Under the pieces are notes generated by a model that ran no database searches, was not told where the DNA came from, and saw only the letters and a list, made by a program, of their open reading frames with translations. 18,358 bases of DNA from Flavobacteriales bacterium (GTDB lineage Bacteria > Bacteroidota > Bacteroidia > Flavobacteriales > PHOS-HE28): the NCBI GenBank assembly GCA_008016945.1, contig SSGN01000233.1, positions 1-18,358 on the forward strand, given 5' to 3'. A program made the translations under genes and the position numbers. Below are positions 1 to 6,942 of this stretch, one piece after another (positions within the stretch are counted from its first letter, which is position 1; the number at the start of each line of letters is the position of its first letter).

Positions 1-2166
1 CGCATCAAGAACGACCGCCAGGGCTTCAACTCCATCTACATGATGATGGACAGCGGTGCCCGTGGTTCCAAGGAGCAGATCCGTCAGCTCAGCGGTATGC
101 GTGGTCTGATGGCCAAGCCGCAGAAGAGCGGCGCCGGTGGAGGACAGGACATCATCGAGAACCCCATCCTCTCCAACTTCAAGGAAGGTCTTTCCATCTT
201 GGAGTACTTCATCTCCACCCACGGTGCGCGTAAGGGTCTGGCCGATACGGCACTGAAGACCGCCGATGCCGGTTACCTCACCCGCCGACTGGTGGACGTG
301 GCGCAGGATGTGGTGATCACCAACGAGGACTGTGGAACGCTTCGCGGTCTGGTGGCCACCGCCCTGAAGAAGAACGAAGAGGTGGTGGAGAGCCTGTATG
401 ATCGTGTGTTGGGCCGTTGTGCCGTGCACGATGTGCTCCATCCGCAAACGGGTGAACTCCTGGTGTCCGGTGGTGAGCAGATCACGGAGGATATCGCCAA
501 GGCCATCAACGAGAGCCCGATCGAAGAGGTGGAGATCCGTAGCGTGCTGACCTGCGAACAGAAGCAGGGGGTCTGCGTGAAGTGCTATGGACGGAACCTG
601 GCCACGGGCCGCATGGTCCAGAAGGGTGAAGCGGTCGGTGTGATCGCGGCACAGTCCATCGGTGAGCCCGGTACACAGCTTACGCTGCGGACCTTCCACG
701 TGGGGGGTGTGGCCGGCAAGATCACCGAAGAGAGCGAGATCCGTGCGAAATACGACGGTATCCTCGAGATCGACGAGCTCCGCACCGTGGCCAAGAAGGA
801 CCGCAAGGGGGCCGACGCGGAAGTGGTCATCAGCCGCAGCACCGAGATGCGTATCGTGGATGCCAACACGGGCATTGTGCTCACCACGAGCAACATCCCG
901 TACGGCGCCATGATCTACAACAAGGGCGGCAAGGCGATCGGCAAGAACGATCTGATCTGCACCTGGGACCCGTACAACGCGGTGATCATCTCGGAACTCG
1001 CCGGTAAGGTGGAATTCGAGAGCATCGAGGAGAACGCGACCTACCGTGAAGAGATCGACGAGCAGACCGGCTTCGCAGAGAAGGTCATCGTGGAGAGCCG
1101 CGATAAGAAGAAGAACCCGACCATCAAGATCATGGACCCCAAAGGGAAGGAGGAGCTCAAGAGCTACAGCCTGCCCGTTGGCGCTCATATCATCGTGGAG
1201 GACGGCAAGAAGATCGAAGCGGGTGACGTGCTCGTGAAGATCCCACGTAGCAGCGGTAAGGGTGGTGATATCACTGGTGGTCTGCCCCGCGTGACCGAAC
1301 TGTTCGAGGCCCGTAACCCGAGCAATCCGGCCGTGGTGAGCGAGATCGATGGTATCATCTCCTACGGTAAGATCAAGCGTGGCAATCGCGAGATCATCGT
1401 GGAGAGCCGCACCGGGGAGAAGAAGTACTACCTGGTGCCCTTGAGCAAGCACATCCTGGTCCAGGAGAACGACTTCATCAAAGCCGGTGCACCGCTCAGC
1501 GATGGATCCATCGCACCAGGTGACATCCTCGATATCCAGGGACCCACCCGTGTGCAGGAGTACCTGGTGGATGAGGTGCAGGAGGTGTACCGCATGCAGG
1601 GCGTGAAGATCAACGACAAGCACTTCGAGGTGATCGTCCGTCAGATGATGCGTAAAGTGGAGATCGAGGATCCCGGAGATACCCGTTTCCTGGAGCGCCA
1701 GAGCGTGAACAAGATCGAGTTCATGGGCGAGAACGATGCGATCTATGACAAGCTGGTGGTGACCGAAGCTGGTGACAGTGCCGGCCTCAAAGAAGGCCAG
1801 ATCGTGACCATGCGCAAGCTGCGTGACGAGAACAGTGCGTTGAAGCGCAAGGATGCCAAGCCCGTGGAGGCCCGTCCTGCGAAGCCCGCAACGGCCCGCA
1901 CCATGCTCCAGGGGATCACCCGCGCTTCGTTGCAAACGGAGAGCTTCATCTCGGCAGCCTCCTTCCAGGAGACCACCAAGGTGTTGAACGAGGCCGCAGT
2001 GAACGCCAAGGAAGACCATCTGTTGGGCTTGAAGGAGAACGTGATCGTGGGCCACTTGATCCCGGCAGGTACCGGCGCTCGTTCCTATCAGACCACCATC
2101 GTGGCCAACAAGGACGAGTACGCACGACTCCAGGCCGAGAATGTGGCCGAAGAGGTGAACGACTGA
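1..2166 (+). CDS. rpoC: DNA-directed RNA polymerase subunit beta', C-terminal part (5' truncated by window)
   Basis: Catalytic beta' subunit of RNA polymerase. The frame is open from base 1, so about 721 C-terminal residues are visible and the N-terminal half lies outside the window. The first visible residues run into [20 protein letters not shown], a hallmark of beta'. The second zinc site is intact: Cys at visible codon 111 and the cluster [11 protein letters not shown] with Cys at codons 185, 192 and 195. It is followed by the trigger-loop motif [21 protein letters not shown] long lineage-type insertion follows, then the conserved end ([20 protein letters not shown], then [17 protein letters not shown]) and an acidic tail, AEEVND. 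The stop is TGA at 2164-2166. The gene upstream is normally rpoB, which is not in view. No frameshift or missing key residue is seen. Confidence 0.98.
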   Translation, partial: RIKNDRQGFNSIYMMMDSGARGSKEQIRQLSGMRGLMAKPQKSGAGGGQDIIENPILSNFKEGLSILEYFISTHGARKGLADTALKTADAGYLTRRLVDVAQDVVITNEDCGTLRGLVATALKKNEEVVESLYDRVLGRCAVHDVLHPQTGELLVSGGEQITEDIAKAINESPIEEVEIRSVLTCEQKQGVCVKCYGRNLATGRMVQKGEAVGVIAAQSIGEPGTQLTLRTFHVGGVAGKITEESEIRAKYDGILEIDELRTVAKKDRKGADAEVVISRSTEMRIVDANTGIVLTTSNIPYGAMIYNKGGKAIGKNDLICTWDPYNAVIISELAGKVEFESIEENATYREEIDEQTGFAEKVIVESRDKKKNPTIKIMDPKGKEELKSYSLPVGAHIIVEDGKKIEAGDVLVKIPRSSGKGGDITGGLPRVTELFEARNPSNPAVVSEIDGIISYGKIKRGNREIIVESRTGEKKYYLVPLSKHILVQENDFIKAGAPLSDGSIAPGDILDIQGPTRVQEYLVDEVQEVYRMQGVKINDKHFEVIVRQMMRKVEIEDPGDTRFLERQSVNKIEFMGENDAIYDKLVVTEAGDSAGLKEGQIVTMRKLRDENSALKRKDAKPVEARPAKPATARTMLQGITRASLQTESFISAASFQETTKVLNEAAVNAKEDHLLGLKENVIVGHLIPAGTGARSYQTTIVANKDEYARLQAENVAEEVND

Positions 2167-2171
2167 TCATC

Positions 2172-2214
2172 ATGAACGTAGCAGGGGCGCGGGATCGCGC
2201 CCCTGCGTGTTCAT
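2172..2214 (+). other. Strong hairpin between rpoC and the DUF3467 gene
   Basis: A perfect 11-bp GC-rich stem (2181-2191 with 2196-2206) closes a GGAT tetraloop. A small internal loop (GTA against GT) leads to six further pairs, ATGAAC (2172-2177) with GTTCAT (2209-2214). No T-run follows; the next bases are AA and eight C residues. It therefore does not fit a classic intrinsic terminator and could be an attenuator, an mRNA-stabilising 3' end or a processing site that sets the rpoC to DUF3467 ratio. Confidence 0.7.
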
Positions 2215-2229
2215 AACCCCCCCCTGACA

Positions 2230-2550
2230 ATGGCAGATCAAAAGGACCAGGCCCGCGGCAATCAACTGAACATCGAGATCAGTGAAGAGGTGGCAGATGG
2301 CATTTACAGCAACCTCGCCATCATCACCCATAGCAATTCTGAGTTCGTGGTGGATTTCGTGCGTGTGATGCCCGGTGTTCCCAAAGCGAAGGTGCGGGCG
2401 CGTATCCTGCTCACCCCGCAGCACGCCAAGCGTCTCATGCGGGCCTTGGCTGATAACGTGCAGAAGTTCGAACAGGTGCATGGACCGATCCGCGAAAGCG
2501 AGATGCCCGAGATACCGATGAACTTCGGTGGGCCGACAGCGCAGGCCTGA
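2230..2550 (+). CDS. DUF3467 domain-containing protein
   Basis: A 106-residue protein of the DUF3467 family, recognised from DGIYSNLAIITHSNSEFVVD followed by FVRVMPGVPKAKVRARILLTPQHAKRLMRAL. The family is small, cytosolic and of unknown function, and in Bacteroidota it is typically found just downstream of rpoC, as here. No signal peptide or membrane segment is visible; the ends are polar and the C-terminus is Pro/Gly rich. The start at 2230 is chosen because it lies directly before the conserved core. No Shine-Dalgarno is seen; a run of eight C residues (2217-2224) sits just before the start. It is 63 bases from the rpoC stop, across a strong hairpin, so co-transcription with rpoC is likely but may be attenuated. 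A good intrinsic terminator follows the gene. Family assignment is confident; role is unknown. Confidence 0.9.
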   Translation: MADQKDQARGNQLNIEISEEVADGIYSNLAIITHSNSEFVVDFVRVMPGVPKAKVRARILLTPQHAKRLMRALADNVQKFEQVHGPIRESEMPEIPMNFGGPTAQA

Positions 2551-2568
2551 ACCAGTGACCGATCTTGT

Positions 2569-2602
2569 GAAAGCCCTTCGGAAGGAGGGCTTTCGCTTTT
2601 TT
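2569..2602 (+). terminator. Rho-independent terminator of the rpoC-DUF3467 unit
   Basis: A perfect 9-bp stem, GAAAGCCCT (2569-2577) with AGGGCTTTC (2586-2594), has an 8-nt loop that can itself pair partly. It is followed by CG, C and six T residues (2597-2602). It lies 18 bases after the DUF3467 stop and only 9 bases from the stop of the convergent gene at 2612, so it may serve both strands, although the minus strand lacks a clear T-run. Confidence 0.88.
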
Positions 2603-2611
2603 CACACGTGC

Positions 2612-2851
2612 TCAGAACATGAGCTCGCGAAGGCGCTTCACCACGCTCTCATCCGCACACAGCCGCTTCAATTCGCGGTCCAGATGCTTCACGTAGCCCG
2701 CTGAGGCATAGCCGTGCTTGGTCATGTGCAGATCGAGCACCAAGCCATCCACCATGCTCCACAACAGTTCATCAGGCCGTTCGCTCAAGGGAAGCCTTTC
2801 ATACTCGCCCTGTACGGACTCGTACGTGTCCAGCAGTGCGTGCGTGATCAT
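2612..2851 (-). CDS. Hypothetical 79-residue protein, translationally coupled to the patatin gene
   Basis: I do not recognise this protein. The start is set at 2851 because its ATG overlaps the TGA stop of the upstream patatin gene in an ATGA arrangement, a standard sign of translational coupling. A longer reading up to 2944 would run 94 bases into the patatin coding region and is not favoured. The product is 79 residues, charged and probably mostly helical (EYERLPLSERPDELLWSMVD, later KHLDRELKRLCADESVVKRL), with no signal peptide or membrane segment. It may be a small cytosolic accessory protein of the patatin operon. The coupling supports a real gene, but the length is modest and no motif confirms function. 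Confidence 0.6.
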   Translation of the reverse strand: MITHALLDTYESVQGEYERLPLSERPDELLWSMVDGLVLDLHMTKHGYASAGYVKHLDRELKRLCADESVVKRLRELMF

Positions 2852-5130
2852 TCCAGGCCTTGTCGGTTGAAGATGATATAGCCGAAGTTCAAGCTCCAGA
2901 CCCATGGTCGCCGCAGGCCATCGATATAGCTCAGGTTGAACCACACCGGCCCCAACGGACTCTGGTAGATCAATGATCCTGAGCCGAGGTAGGCACGCTC
3001 CGAGAACGCGGCCGAACGTGCCACCTGGCCATCGTGATCACGGAAGAAGGGCTCATAGGGCTGGAAGACGTATCCCTCCAGACGAAGATCGAACTTGTTG
3101 CGGGCCACGGCGATGATGGCGCGGATACCCCCGGCCGCATACTGCGGTGCACGGAAGCGGTCGATGAAGTAGGTCTTGATCTCCGGCGTTGGCTGGAATG
3201 CGGGCGACCGGATCACGCTCGCGGTGTAGTTCTGGAATGCGGGCATGGTGCTGAAGACCCCTTCGGCCAGAAGGCCGAACTTGAAGATGCCGCGAGGCAG
3301 GAAGTATTTGTCCAGGCTCACTTTGGCCACGACCCAATCATGGTGCGCCTTGTAGTTCGCCTGGGTCGCCCTGGTGAGGGATCCCGGATCCGTATGCTCA
3401 TCGCCGTTCACATACCGCACAGTGGCGCTCAATGCCTCGCCAGCGTTCGGATGCTGCTTTCGGTTCAACGAGTTCCGCTCGATCAGTAGCCCCGTGGTGA
3501 AATGCTTGAAGGTGGTGGCGTCCGTGGTGTCCTGCCCGGTGAATTCGAGGCCTTGGTAATAACGATCCAGGGTCTCACCCAACCGGAGGTCGTACCGCAG
3601 CAGGCCTTTGTTCCCCAGACCCAGGCCGGCGTTCACTCCTCCGTAGGTCTCTCGGATCACGATGAAGGATGGATTCACCTCATCGAAGAACGTACTGAAA
3701 CTTCGGAAATGATCCCAACGATGCAGGTTGAACATGGGCTCCAGGAAGATCGGTGCCTTGGTGCTCAGATGGACACGAAGCCGCAATTGCCCTGCCGCAT
3801 AGAATTTCCCGAAGTAGGAGAGGGCTTCGAGACTTGCCGAACTGCGGCCGAAGAGATTGTAACGGAGCCCTACCATGCCTGTGTTGATGGGCCTGGACGA
3901 GAACATGCCGCCGAAGAGCACCTGCAGGTTCTTCTCCCGTTTCACATAAAGGTCCAGGTCGAAGCGGCCGCGATCCGGCACGTAGGTGGCCTTGGGATAG
4001 AGCTGCGCGATGTTGCGGTCGGCCATCAACCGGAAGTACTTGGGTTTAAAATTCTTGGGGCCAAGAAGCTCGCTCCCGCGATCCAAGCTCCGGTCCACGA
4101 ACCGCGTTTGCGCACGGGTAAGGCCATGGATCCGCAGATCCCCGAACACAATGGCTGGAAGACGTGCCCGGAACTGGCGACGCCGTGCGGCCAATTCCTG
4201 TGGACCGACCCGCCGCTTCACCTGCGCGAGGATCTCCGGCATGTGCTTCATCGCTTCGGCATACCCCTCGGCTATCGGTACGGAAGGGTCGCTGAAGTCG
4301 AACAGGGTGTTGGAGGTGCGCGGTTCCACGATCAGGCTGTTCGCACAGTCGATCTTATAGGTGGTGCGCTCCTGCATCATCGCCCGTAATTGCCCAAGGA
4401 GGTCATCTTCGCTTGGTGGCGGGCTGTTATCAGAAACGTTGCTGCCCACGATGAAATCCGGCATGAAATCACTGTACATCACATCGCTTGGGAAGTTGTT
4501 GTACAGGCCGCCGTCCATCATGAGGTGCCCATCCACCCGGATCGGCTTGAAGTAGAACGGATAGCTCATGCTCGCGCGGATCGATTGGGCCAGATCCCCT
4601 TTTCGGAAGACCACCGATCGTTGGTCCGTAAGATCCGAGGCCACGCAACGGAAAGGGATGAACAGGTTGTCCAAGTCGTACCCGGCCAGCGCCGAGGCAG
4701 GTCCCAGGACCACCATCTGCTCATAGTCCATCAGGGTTGGTTCGCGGAGGTTGGTGGGAAGTGAGTACTGGAGCAGGGTGTCCAGATCCAACTTGAGGCC
4801 GATGAGCGATGCATCCGATGGATCCTGCTTGAAGTAGTACTGGTATTCCGGTTCGATACCGCCTTCGGCCATGGTCTGGAAGAGGTCGGTATGGAACATC
4901 GAGTCGATCTCGGCAGGAGAGAATCCAGCGGCATACAATCCGCCCACTAATGCACCCATGCTGCTGCCGGCGATGTAGTCGATCGGGATGCCGTTATCCT
5001 CCAAGGCCTTCATCACACCGATATGGGCAAGCCCTGTGGCCCCTCCGCCGCTCAACACCATCCCCACACGTTGCCCGTGGATGACCCCGAAGGTCAACAG
5101 CGTGAGCAGGAGGGTGAGGAATGATCGCAT
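2848..5130 (-). CDS. Patatin-like phospholipase fused to POTRA and outer-membrane beta-barrel (PlpD/type Vd-like)
   Basis: Predicted 760-residue outer-membrane protein with an N-terminal lipid acyl hydrolase. A signal peptide occupies about residues 1-20 (MRSFLTLLLTLLTFGVIHGQ). The patatin fold follows at once: glycine-rich oxyanion motif SGGGATGLAHIGVMKAL (27-43), GxSxG nucleophile elbow GSSMG (55-59, catalytic Ser57) and DGG at 206-208 (Asp206), so the Ser-Asp dyad is intact. Residues about 323-398 look like a POTRA module and 400-760 like an Omp85/BamA-type 16-strand barrel. This matches PlpD-type (type Vd) proteins, here in the usual Bacteroidota form. The start at 5130 is chosen over 5178 because it places the hydrophobic signal at the N-terminus. 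It sits 51 bases after the BtuF-like gene and overlaps the next gene by ATGA. Whether the patatin domain is released or stays anchored cannot be told. Confidence 0.9.
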   Translation of the reverse strand: MRSFLTLLLTLLTFGVIHGQRVGMVLSGGGATGLAHIGVMKALEDNGIPIDYIAGSSMGALVGGLYAAGFSPAEIDSMFHTDLFQTMAEGGIEPEYQYYFKQDPSDASLIGLKLDLDTLLQYSLPTNLREPTLMDYEQMVVLGPASALAGYDLDNLFIPFRCVASDLTDQRSVVFRKGDLAQSIRASMSYPFYFKPIRVDGHLMMDGGLYNNFPSDVMYSDFMPDFIVGSNVSDNSPPPSEDDLLGQLRAMMQERTTYKIDCANSLIVEPRTSNTLFDFSDPSVPIAEGYAEAMKHMPEILAQVKRRVGPQELAARRRQFRARLPAIVFGDLRIHGLTRAQTRFVDRSLDRGSELLGPKNFKPKYFRLMADRNIAQLYPKATYVPDRGRFDLDLYVKREKNLQVLFGGMFSSRPINTGMVGLRYNLFGRSSASLEALSYFGKFYAAGQLRLRVHLSTKAPIFLEPMFNLHRWDHFRSFSTFFDEVNPSFIVIRETYGGVNAGLGLGNKGLLRYDLRLGETLDRYYQGLEFTGQDTTDATTFKHFTTGLLIERNSLNRKQHPNAGEALSATVRYVNGDEHTDPGSLTRATQANYKAHHDWVVAKVSLDKYFLPRGIFKFGLLAEGVFSTMPAFQNYTASVIRSPAFQPTPEIKTYFIDRFRAPQYAAGGIRAIIAVARNKFDLRLEGYVFQPYEPFFRDHDGQVARSAAFSERAYLGSGSLIYQSPLGPVWFNLSYIDGLRRPWVWSLNFGYIIFNRQGLE

Positions 5131-5181
5131 GAAACGCGTGCTTCGCAAAGGTAGGCCCCGCGTATTGAGGCAGCCCACCGC

Positions 5182-5961
5182 TCAACCCTTGGTCAGACCA
5201 CTGAAGTACATTGGCGACTGAAGAAGCCGCGATCCGTACCAGCTGAACAGCTCGCCATCCACCAACCGCACGGGCGCACCGGGCAGGATCAGGTTCAACT
5301 CCGCGATGTGCTTTTCCTTGAACGGATAGGGTTCCGATGACGGGAAGATGAGGTCGGGATCGGCGGCGGCCAGTTCTGCGGAGGTGATCTCCGGATAGCG
5401 TTCCGTGCGGTGGGCGAAGGCGTTGGCATGACCGCAACGCTTCAGCATGTCGTTGATGAACGTGCCTGGTCCGGCCACCATCCACGGATCACGCCAGATC
5501 AGGTAGGCCACGCTATACCCCTCCGTTGATGGTCGGAGCCCCGCGAAACCGCGCTCGATGCCCGCAACGATGCGTTCGGCCCCAGCCGTGGTACCGGTCA
5601 GGGCGCCCACACGGCGGATCATGTCCAGCGCACCATCCAGGTCGTCGATGTCGCTCATCCAGACCGGAAATTCCTGCTCCAGCGCCTCGATGTCGGCGCG
5701 TTCGTTCTCCTCTTTGTTGCCGATGATGAGGTCCGGCTTCAGCGCGCGTACCTTTTCGATGTCCACTTTCTTGGTACCGCCCACACGGGGTTTGCTGCGG
5801 AACCAGGCCTCCGGATGGAGGCAGAATTTGGTGATGCCGATGACGCGATCGCCGAGGCCGAGGTCGTACAGTAGTTCGGTTTGGGAAGGGACGAGCGAGA
5901 TGATGCGCTGGGGGAGGGTGGGGACCGCGATGGTGCGGTGCATCTGGTCGGAAAGAGCCAT
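5182..5961 (-). CDS. BtuF-like helical-backbone metal/corrinoid receptor without signal peptide
   Basis: A 259-residue protein of the helical-backbone metal receptor superfamily, the fold of the cobalamin-binding protein BtuF and of siderophore-binding proteins. Family marks are RIISLVPSQTELLYDLGLGD near the N-terminus, VGGTKKVDIEKVRALKPDLI in the first lobe, and WMVAGPGTFINDMLKRCG and EITSAELAAADPDLIFPSSE in the second lobe. The start at 5961 lies one base after the stop of the upstream membrane-protein gene; 5943 (MHRTIAV) is an alternative. With either start no signal peptide or lipobox is seen, so the protein would be cytoplasmic, unlike classical ABC transporter substrate-binding proteins. 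Leaderless homologues are known among Bacteroidota 'cobalamin-binding' annotations. No transporter permease or ATPase gene is adjacent. The fold is confident; ligand and role are not. Confidence 0.82.
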   Translation of the reverse strand: MALSDQMHRTIAVPTLPQRIISLVPSQTELLYDLGLGDRVIGITKFCLHPEAWFRSKPRVGGTKKVDIEKVRALKPDLIIGNKEENERADIEALEQEFPVWMSDIDDLDGALDMIRRVGALTGTTAGAERIVAGIERGFAGLRPSTEGYSVAYLIWRDPWMVAGPGTFINDMLKRCGHANAFAHRTERYPEITSAELAAADPDLIFPSSEPYPFKEKHIAELNLILPGAPVRLVDGELFSWYGSRLLQSPMYFSGLTKG

Positions 5962-5962
5962 G

Positions 5963-6172
5963 TTATGAGGGAGCCAGATACCACTCGGTAATGACCAGTG
6001 CAAAGAGGCCGATCAAGACGAACGTTCCGATGAAGAAGTCCAATATCGGGGCTTCACCGATCTTTGATCGAACGGGTTTCGGGTTGAATAGTTTGCGTGT
6101 TCCTTGGCCTACCCATGATAGGAACGCAGGCAGATCTCCGAGAGTGCTGAAGTCGGCCATGTTCACCGCCAT
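5963..6172 (-). CDS. Small single-helix membrane protein (hypothetical)
   Basis: A 69-residue protein not recognised as a named family. The N-terminal half is soluble and basic (LFNPKPVRSKIGE), and a hydrophobic helix follows at about residues 43-63 (LDFFIGTFVLIGLFALVITE), ending in WYLAPS. It would be a one-pass inner-membrane protein, probably with the basic N-terminus inside. The start may be 6172, overlapping the end of the transposase gene by 10 bases, or 6160, which avoids the overlap. The stop is followed by one base and then the BtuF-like ATG, so the two genes are probably translated together. The overlap with the transposase 3' end suggests the mobile gene settled immediately upstream of this operon. 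A longer reading to 6433 is a shadow of the transposase gene. Confidence 0.65.
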   Translation of the reverse strand: MAVNMADFSTLGDLPAFLSWVGQGTRKLFNPKPVRSKIGEAPILDFFIGTFVLIGLFALVITEWYLAPS

Positions 6173-6744
6173 TTCGCCGGATTCTCCGCGATGTACTGCG
6201 CGATGCGCCCCCTTTCGCCGGTGTATTCGCGGATGGTCCGTTCGTGGAAATTGGGTTGCCACAGGCGTTTGCCCATGGTCGCGTTCATCCGGTTCACGCG
6301 TTTGGTGGTTTCGGATTTGAACACACCGATGATCGCCCCCAGCGAACCGCGCCGGGGACCATGCGCCCTGCGAACGGTTTCGTCCGTGGGGGCGCAGATG
6401 GTTTCGTCCTCCGCACCCGTAGCCGCGACCCATTGGGTCGCCCCGGCTACCGGTGCCGCCCCATCATTGCCACGCCCCCGTTCCAATACGATGATCGCAT
6501 GCAGATGGTCCGGCATGATCTGCGTTTCATCCAGCCGTGCGTTCGGGAAATGGTCCGGGATGGCGCGCCAGCATTCATCCACGATGCGTCCCACGGCGGT
6601 CAGTTCAATGCGTGCGTCGGCATCCGCTCCTACGACCCGCCCGAAAACCTGCCTGCGGTACGCCGTGCATAGCGTCACGAAATACGCGCCGTGCATGTAT
6701 GCATGGTCCGGCAGGCGGATGTGTTTTCGGTAGCGCAGGGCCAT
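6163..6744 (-). CDS. REP-associated tyrosine transposase (RAYT, Y1/IS200-like HUH family)
   Basis: A 193-residue single-strand DNA transposase of the Y1/RAYT class. Visible marks are the N-terminal GAYFVTLCTAYRRQVFG, the HUH metal-binding motif in MPDHLHAIIVL (His80 and His82), the basic helix GSLGAIIGVFKSETTKRVN and the C-terminal LWQPNFHERT followed by QYIAENPAKW. Tyr184 aligns with the tyrosine of the family's YIxxNPxkW motif and is the likely nucleophile. The frame is intact and of usual length. Residues about 92-128 form a low-complexity loop between the catalytic motifs, and codons 97-111 coincide with a 44-nt palindrome whose relatives lie upstream of the gene. RAYTs occur singly, flank REP elements and are thought to process them. 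No IS ends or target duplication are evident, so this may be a domesticated or single-copy gene rather than a full insertion sequence. Confidence 0.9.
   Translation of the reverse strand: MALRYRKHIRLPDHAYMHGAYFVTLCTAYRRQVFGRVVGADADARIELTAVGRIVDECWRAIPDHFPNARLDETQIMPDHLHAIIVLERGRGNDGAAPVAGATQWVAATGAEDETICAPTDETVRRAHGPRRGSLGAIIGVFKSETTKRVNRMNATMGKRLWQPNFHERTIREYTGERGRIAQYIAENPAKWR
6413..6456. repeat. REP-like 44-nt imperfect palindrome inside the RAYT reading frame
   Basis: The core is GCGACCC (6425-6431), loop ATT, GGGTCGC (6435-6441). Outside it, GTAGCC (6419-6424) pairs with GGCTAC (6445-6450) across a CCC bulge, and GCACC (6413-6417) pairs with GGTGC (6452-6456). On the plus strand GTAG (6419-6422) stands at the foot of the hairpin arm, as in classical REP elements recognised by RAYT proteins. 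The element is read in frame as residues 97-111 of the transposase. Confidence 0.8.
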
Positions 6745-6767
6745 GGTTATTATGGGTCGTTTACGCC

Positions 6768-6795
6768 GGTTTCATCCGCAGCACCCGTAGCCGCG
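6768..6795 (+). repeat. Second copy of the REP-like left arm, just upstream of the RAYT start
   Basis: These 28 bases match 6400-6427, inside the transposase gene, at 25 of 28 positions, including an exact GCACCCGTAGCCGCG (6781-6795) with the GTAG foot. The copy lies 23 bases before the transposase ATG. The right arm after it is degenerate, although CCGGTGCG follows at 6812-6819, so it is probably a decayed or half element. Confidence 0.75.
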
Positions 6796-6866
6796 TCGCC
6801 CATGCCACGCATCCGGTGCGATCCAATGCGGCGCTGGTATGGGTGCGTGGGCCGATCATTGGTGTC

Positions 6867-6897
6867 GGGCGACCCAGAGGGTCGCAGGTACGGGTGC
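6867..6897 (-). repeat. Third REP-like hairpin, inverted relative to the internal copy
   Basis: The core GCGACCC (6869-6875), loop AGA, GGGTCGC (6879-6885) has the same 7-bp arms as the hairpin inside the transposase gene. Read as its reverse complement, 6867-6897 matches 6413-6443 at 27 of 31 positions. The distal TACGGGTGC (6889-6897) is also the exact reverse complement of GCACCCGTA at 6781-6789, so the two flanks of the intergenic region could pair. In this copy the foot reads GTAC rather than GTAG. Confidence 0.75.
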
Positions 6898-6941
6898 ATT
6901 GCCCGATGATCCGGGGGAGGGCGCGAACGGGCGCATTGCCC
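6890..6941 (+). repeat. Two direct repeats ACGGGYGCATTGCCC next to the beta-synthase stop codon
   Basis: ACGGGTGCATTGCCC (6890-6904) and ACGGGCGCATTGCCC (6927-6941) match at 14 of 15 positions and start 37 bases apart. Each can fold as GGGY-GCATT-GCCC. The second copy ends one base before the TGA of the beta-synthase gene (6943-6945). No T-rich terminator follows that gene, so these repeats may act as its 3' end structure. Confidence 0.65.
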
Positions 6942-6942
6942 A

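Noticed and set aside
3502..4389. 295-codon frame antisense to the patatin gene
   Set aside because: It has no family features and follows the third-position GC bias of the true frame.
6768..6941. CRISPR array in the repeat-rich region upstream of the RAYT
   Set aside because: Repeats are few, of different lengths and orientations, and not separated by regular spacers; no cas gene is present. REP-like elements explain them better.
6163..6942. Complete IS200/IS605 insertion sequence
   Set aside because: No clear left and right ends were found and there is no tnpB gene. The protein's YIxxNPxkW motif fits a single-copy RAYT better.
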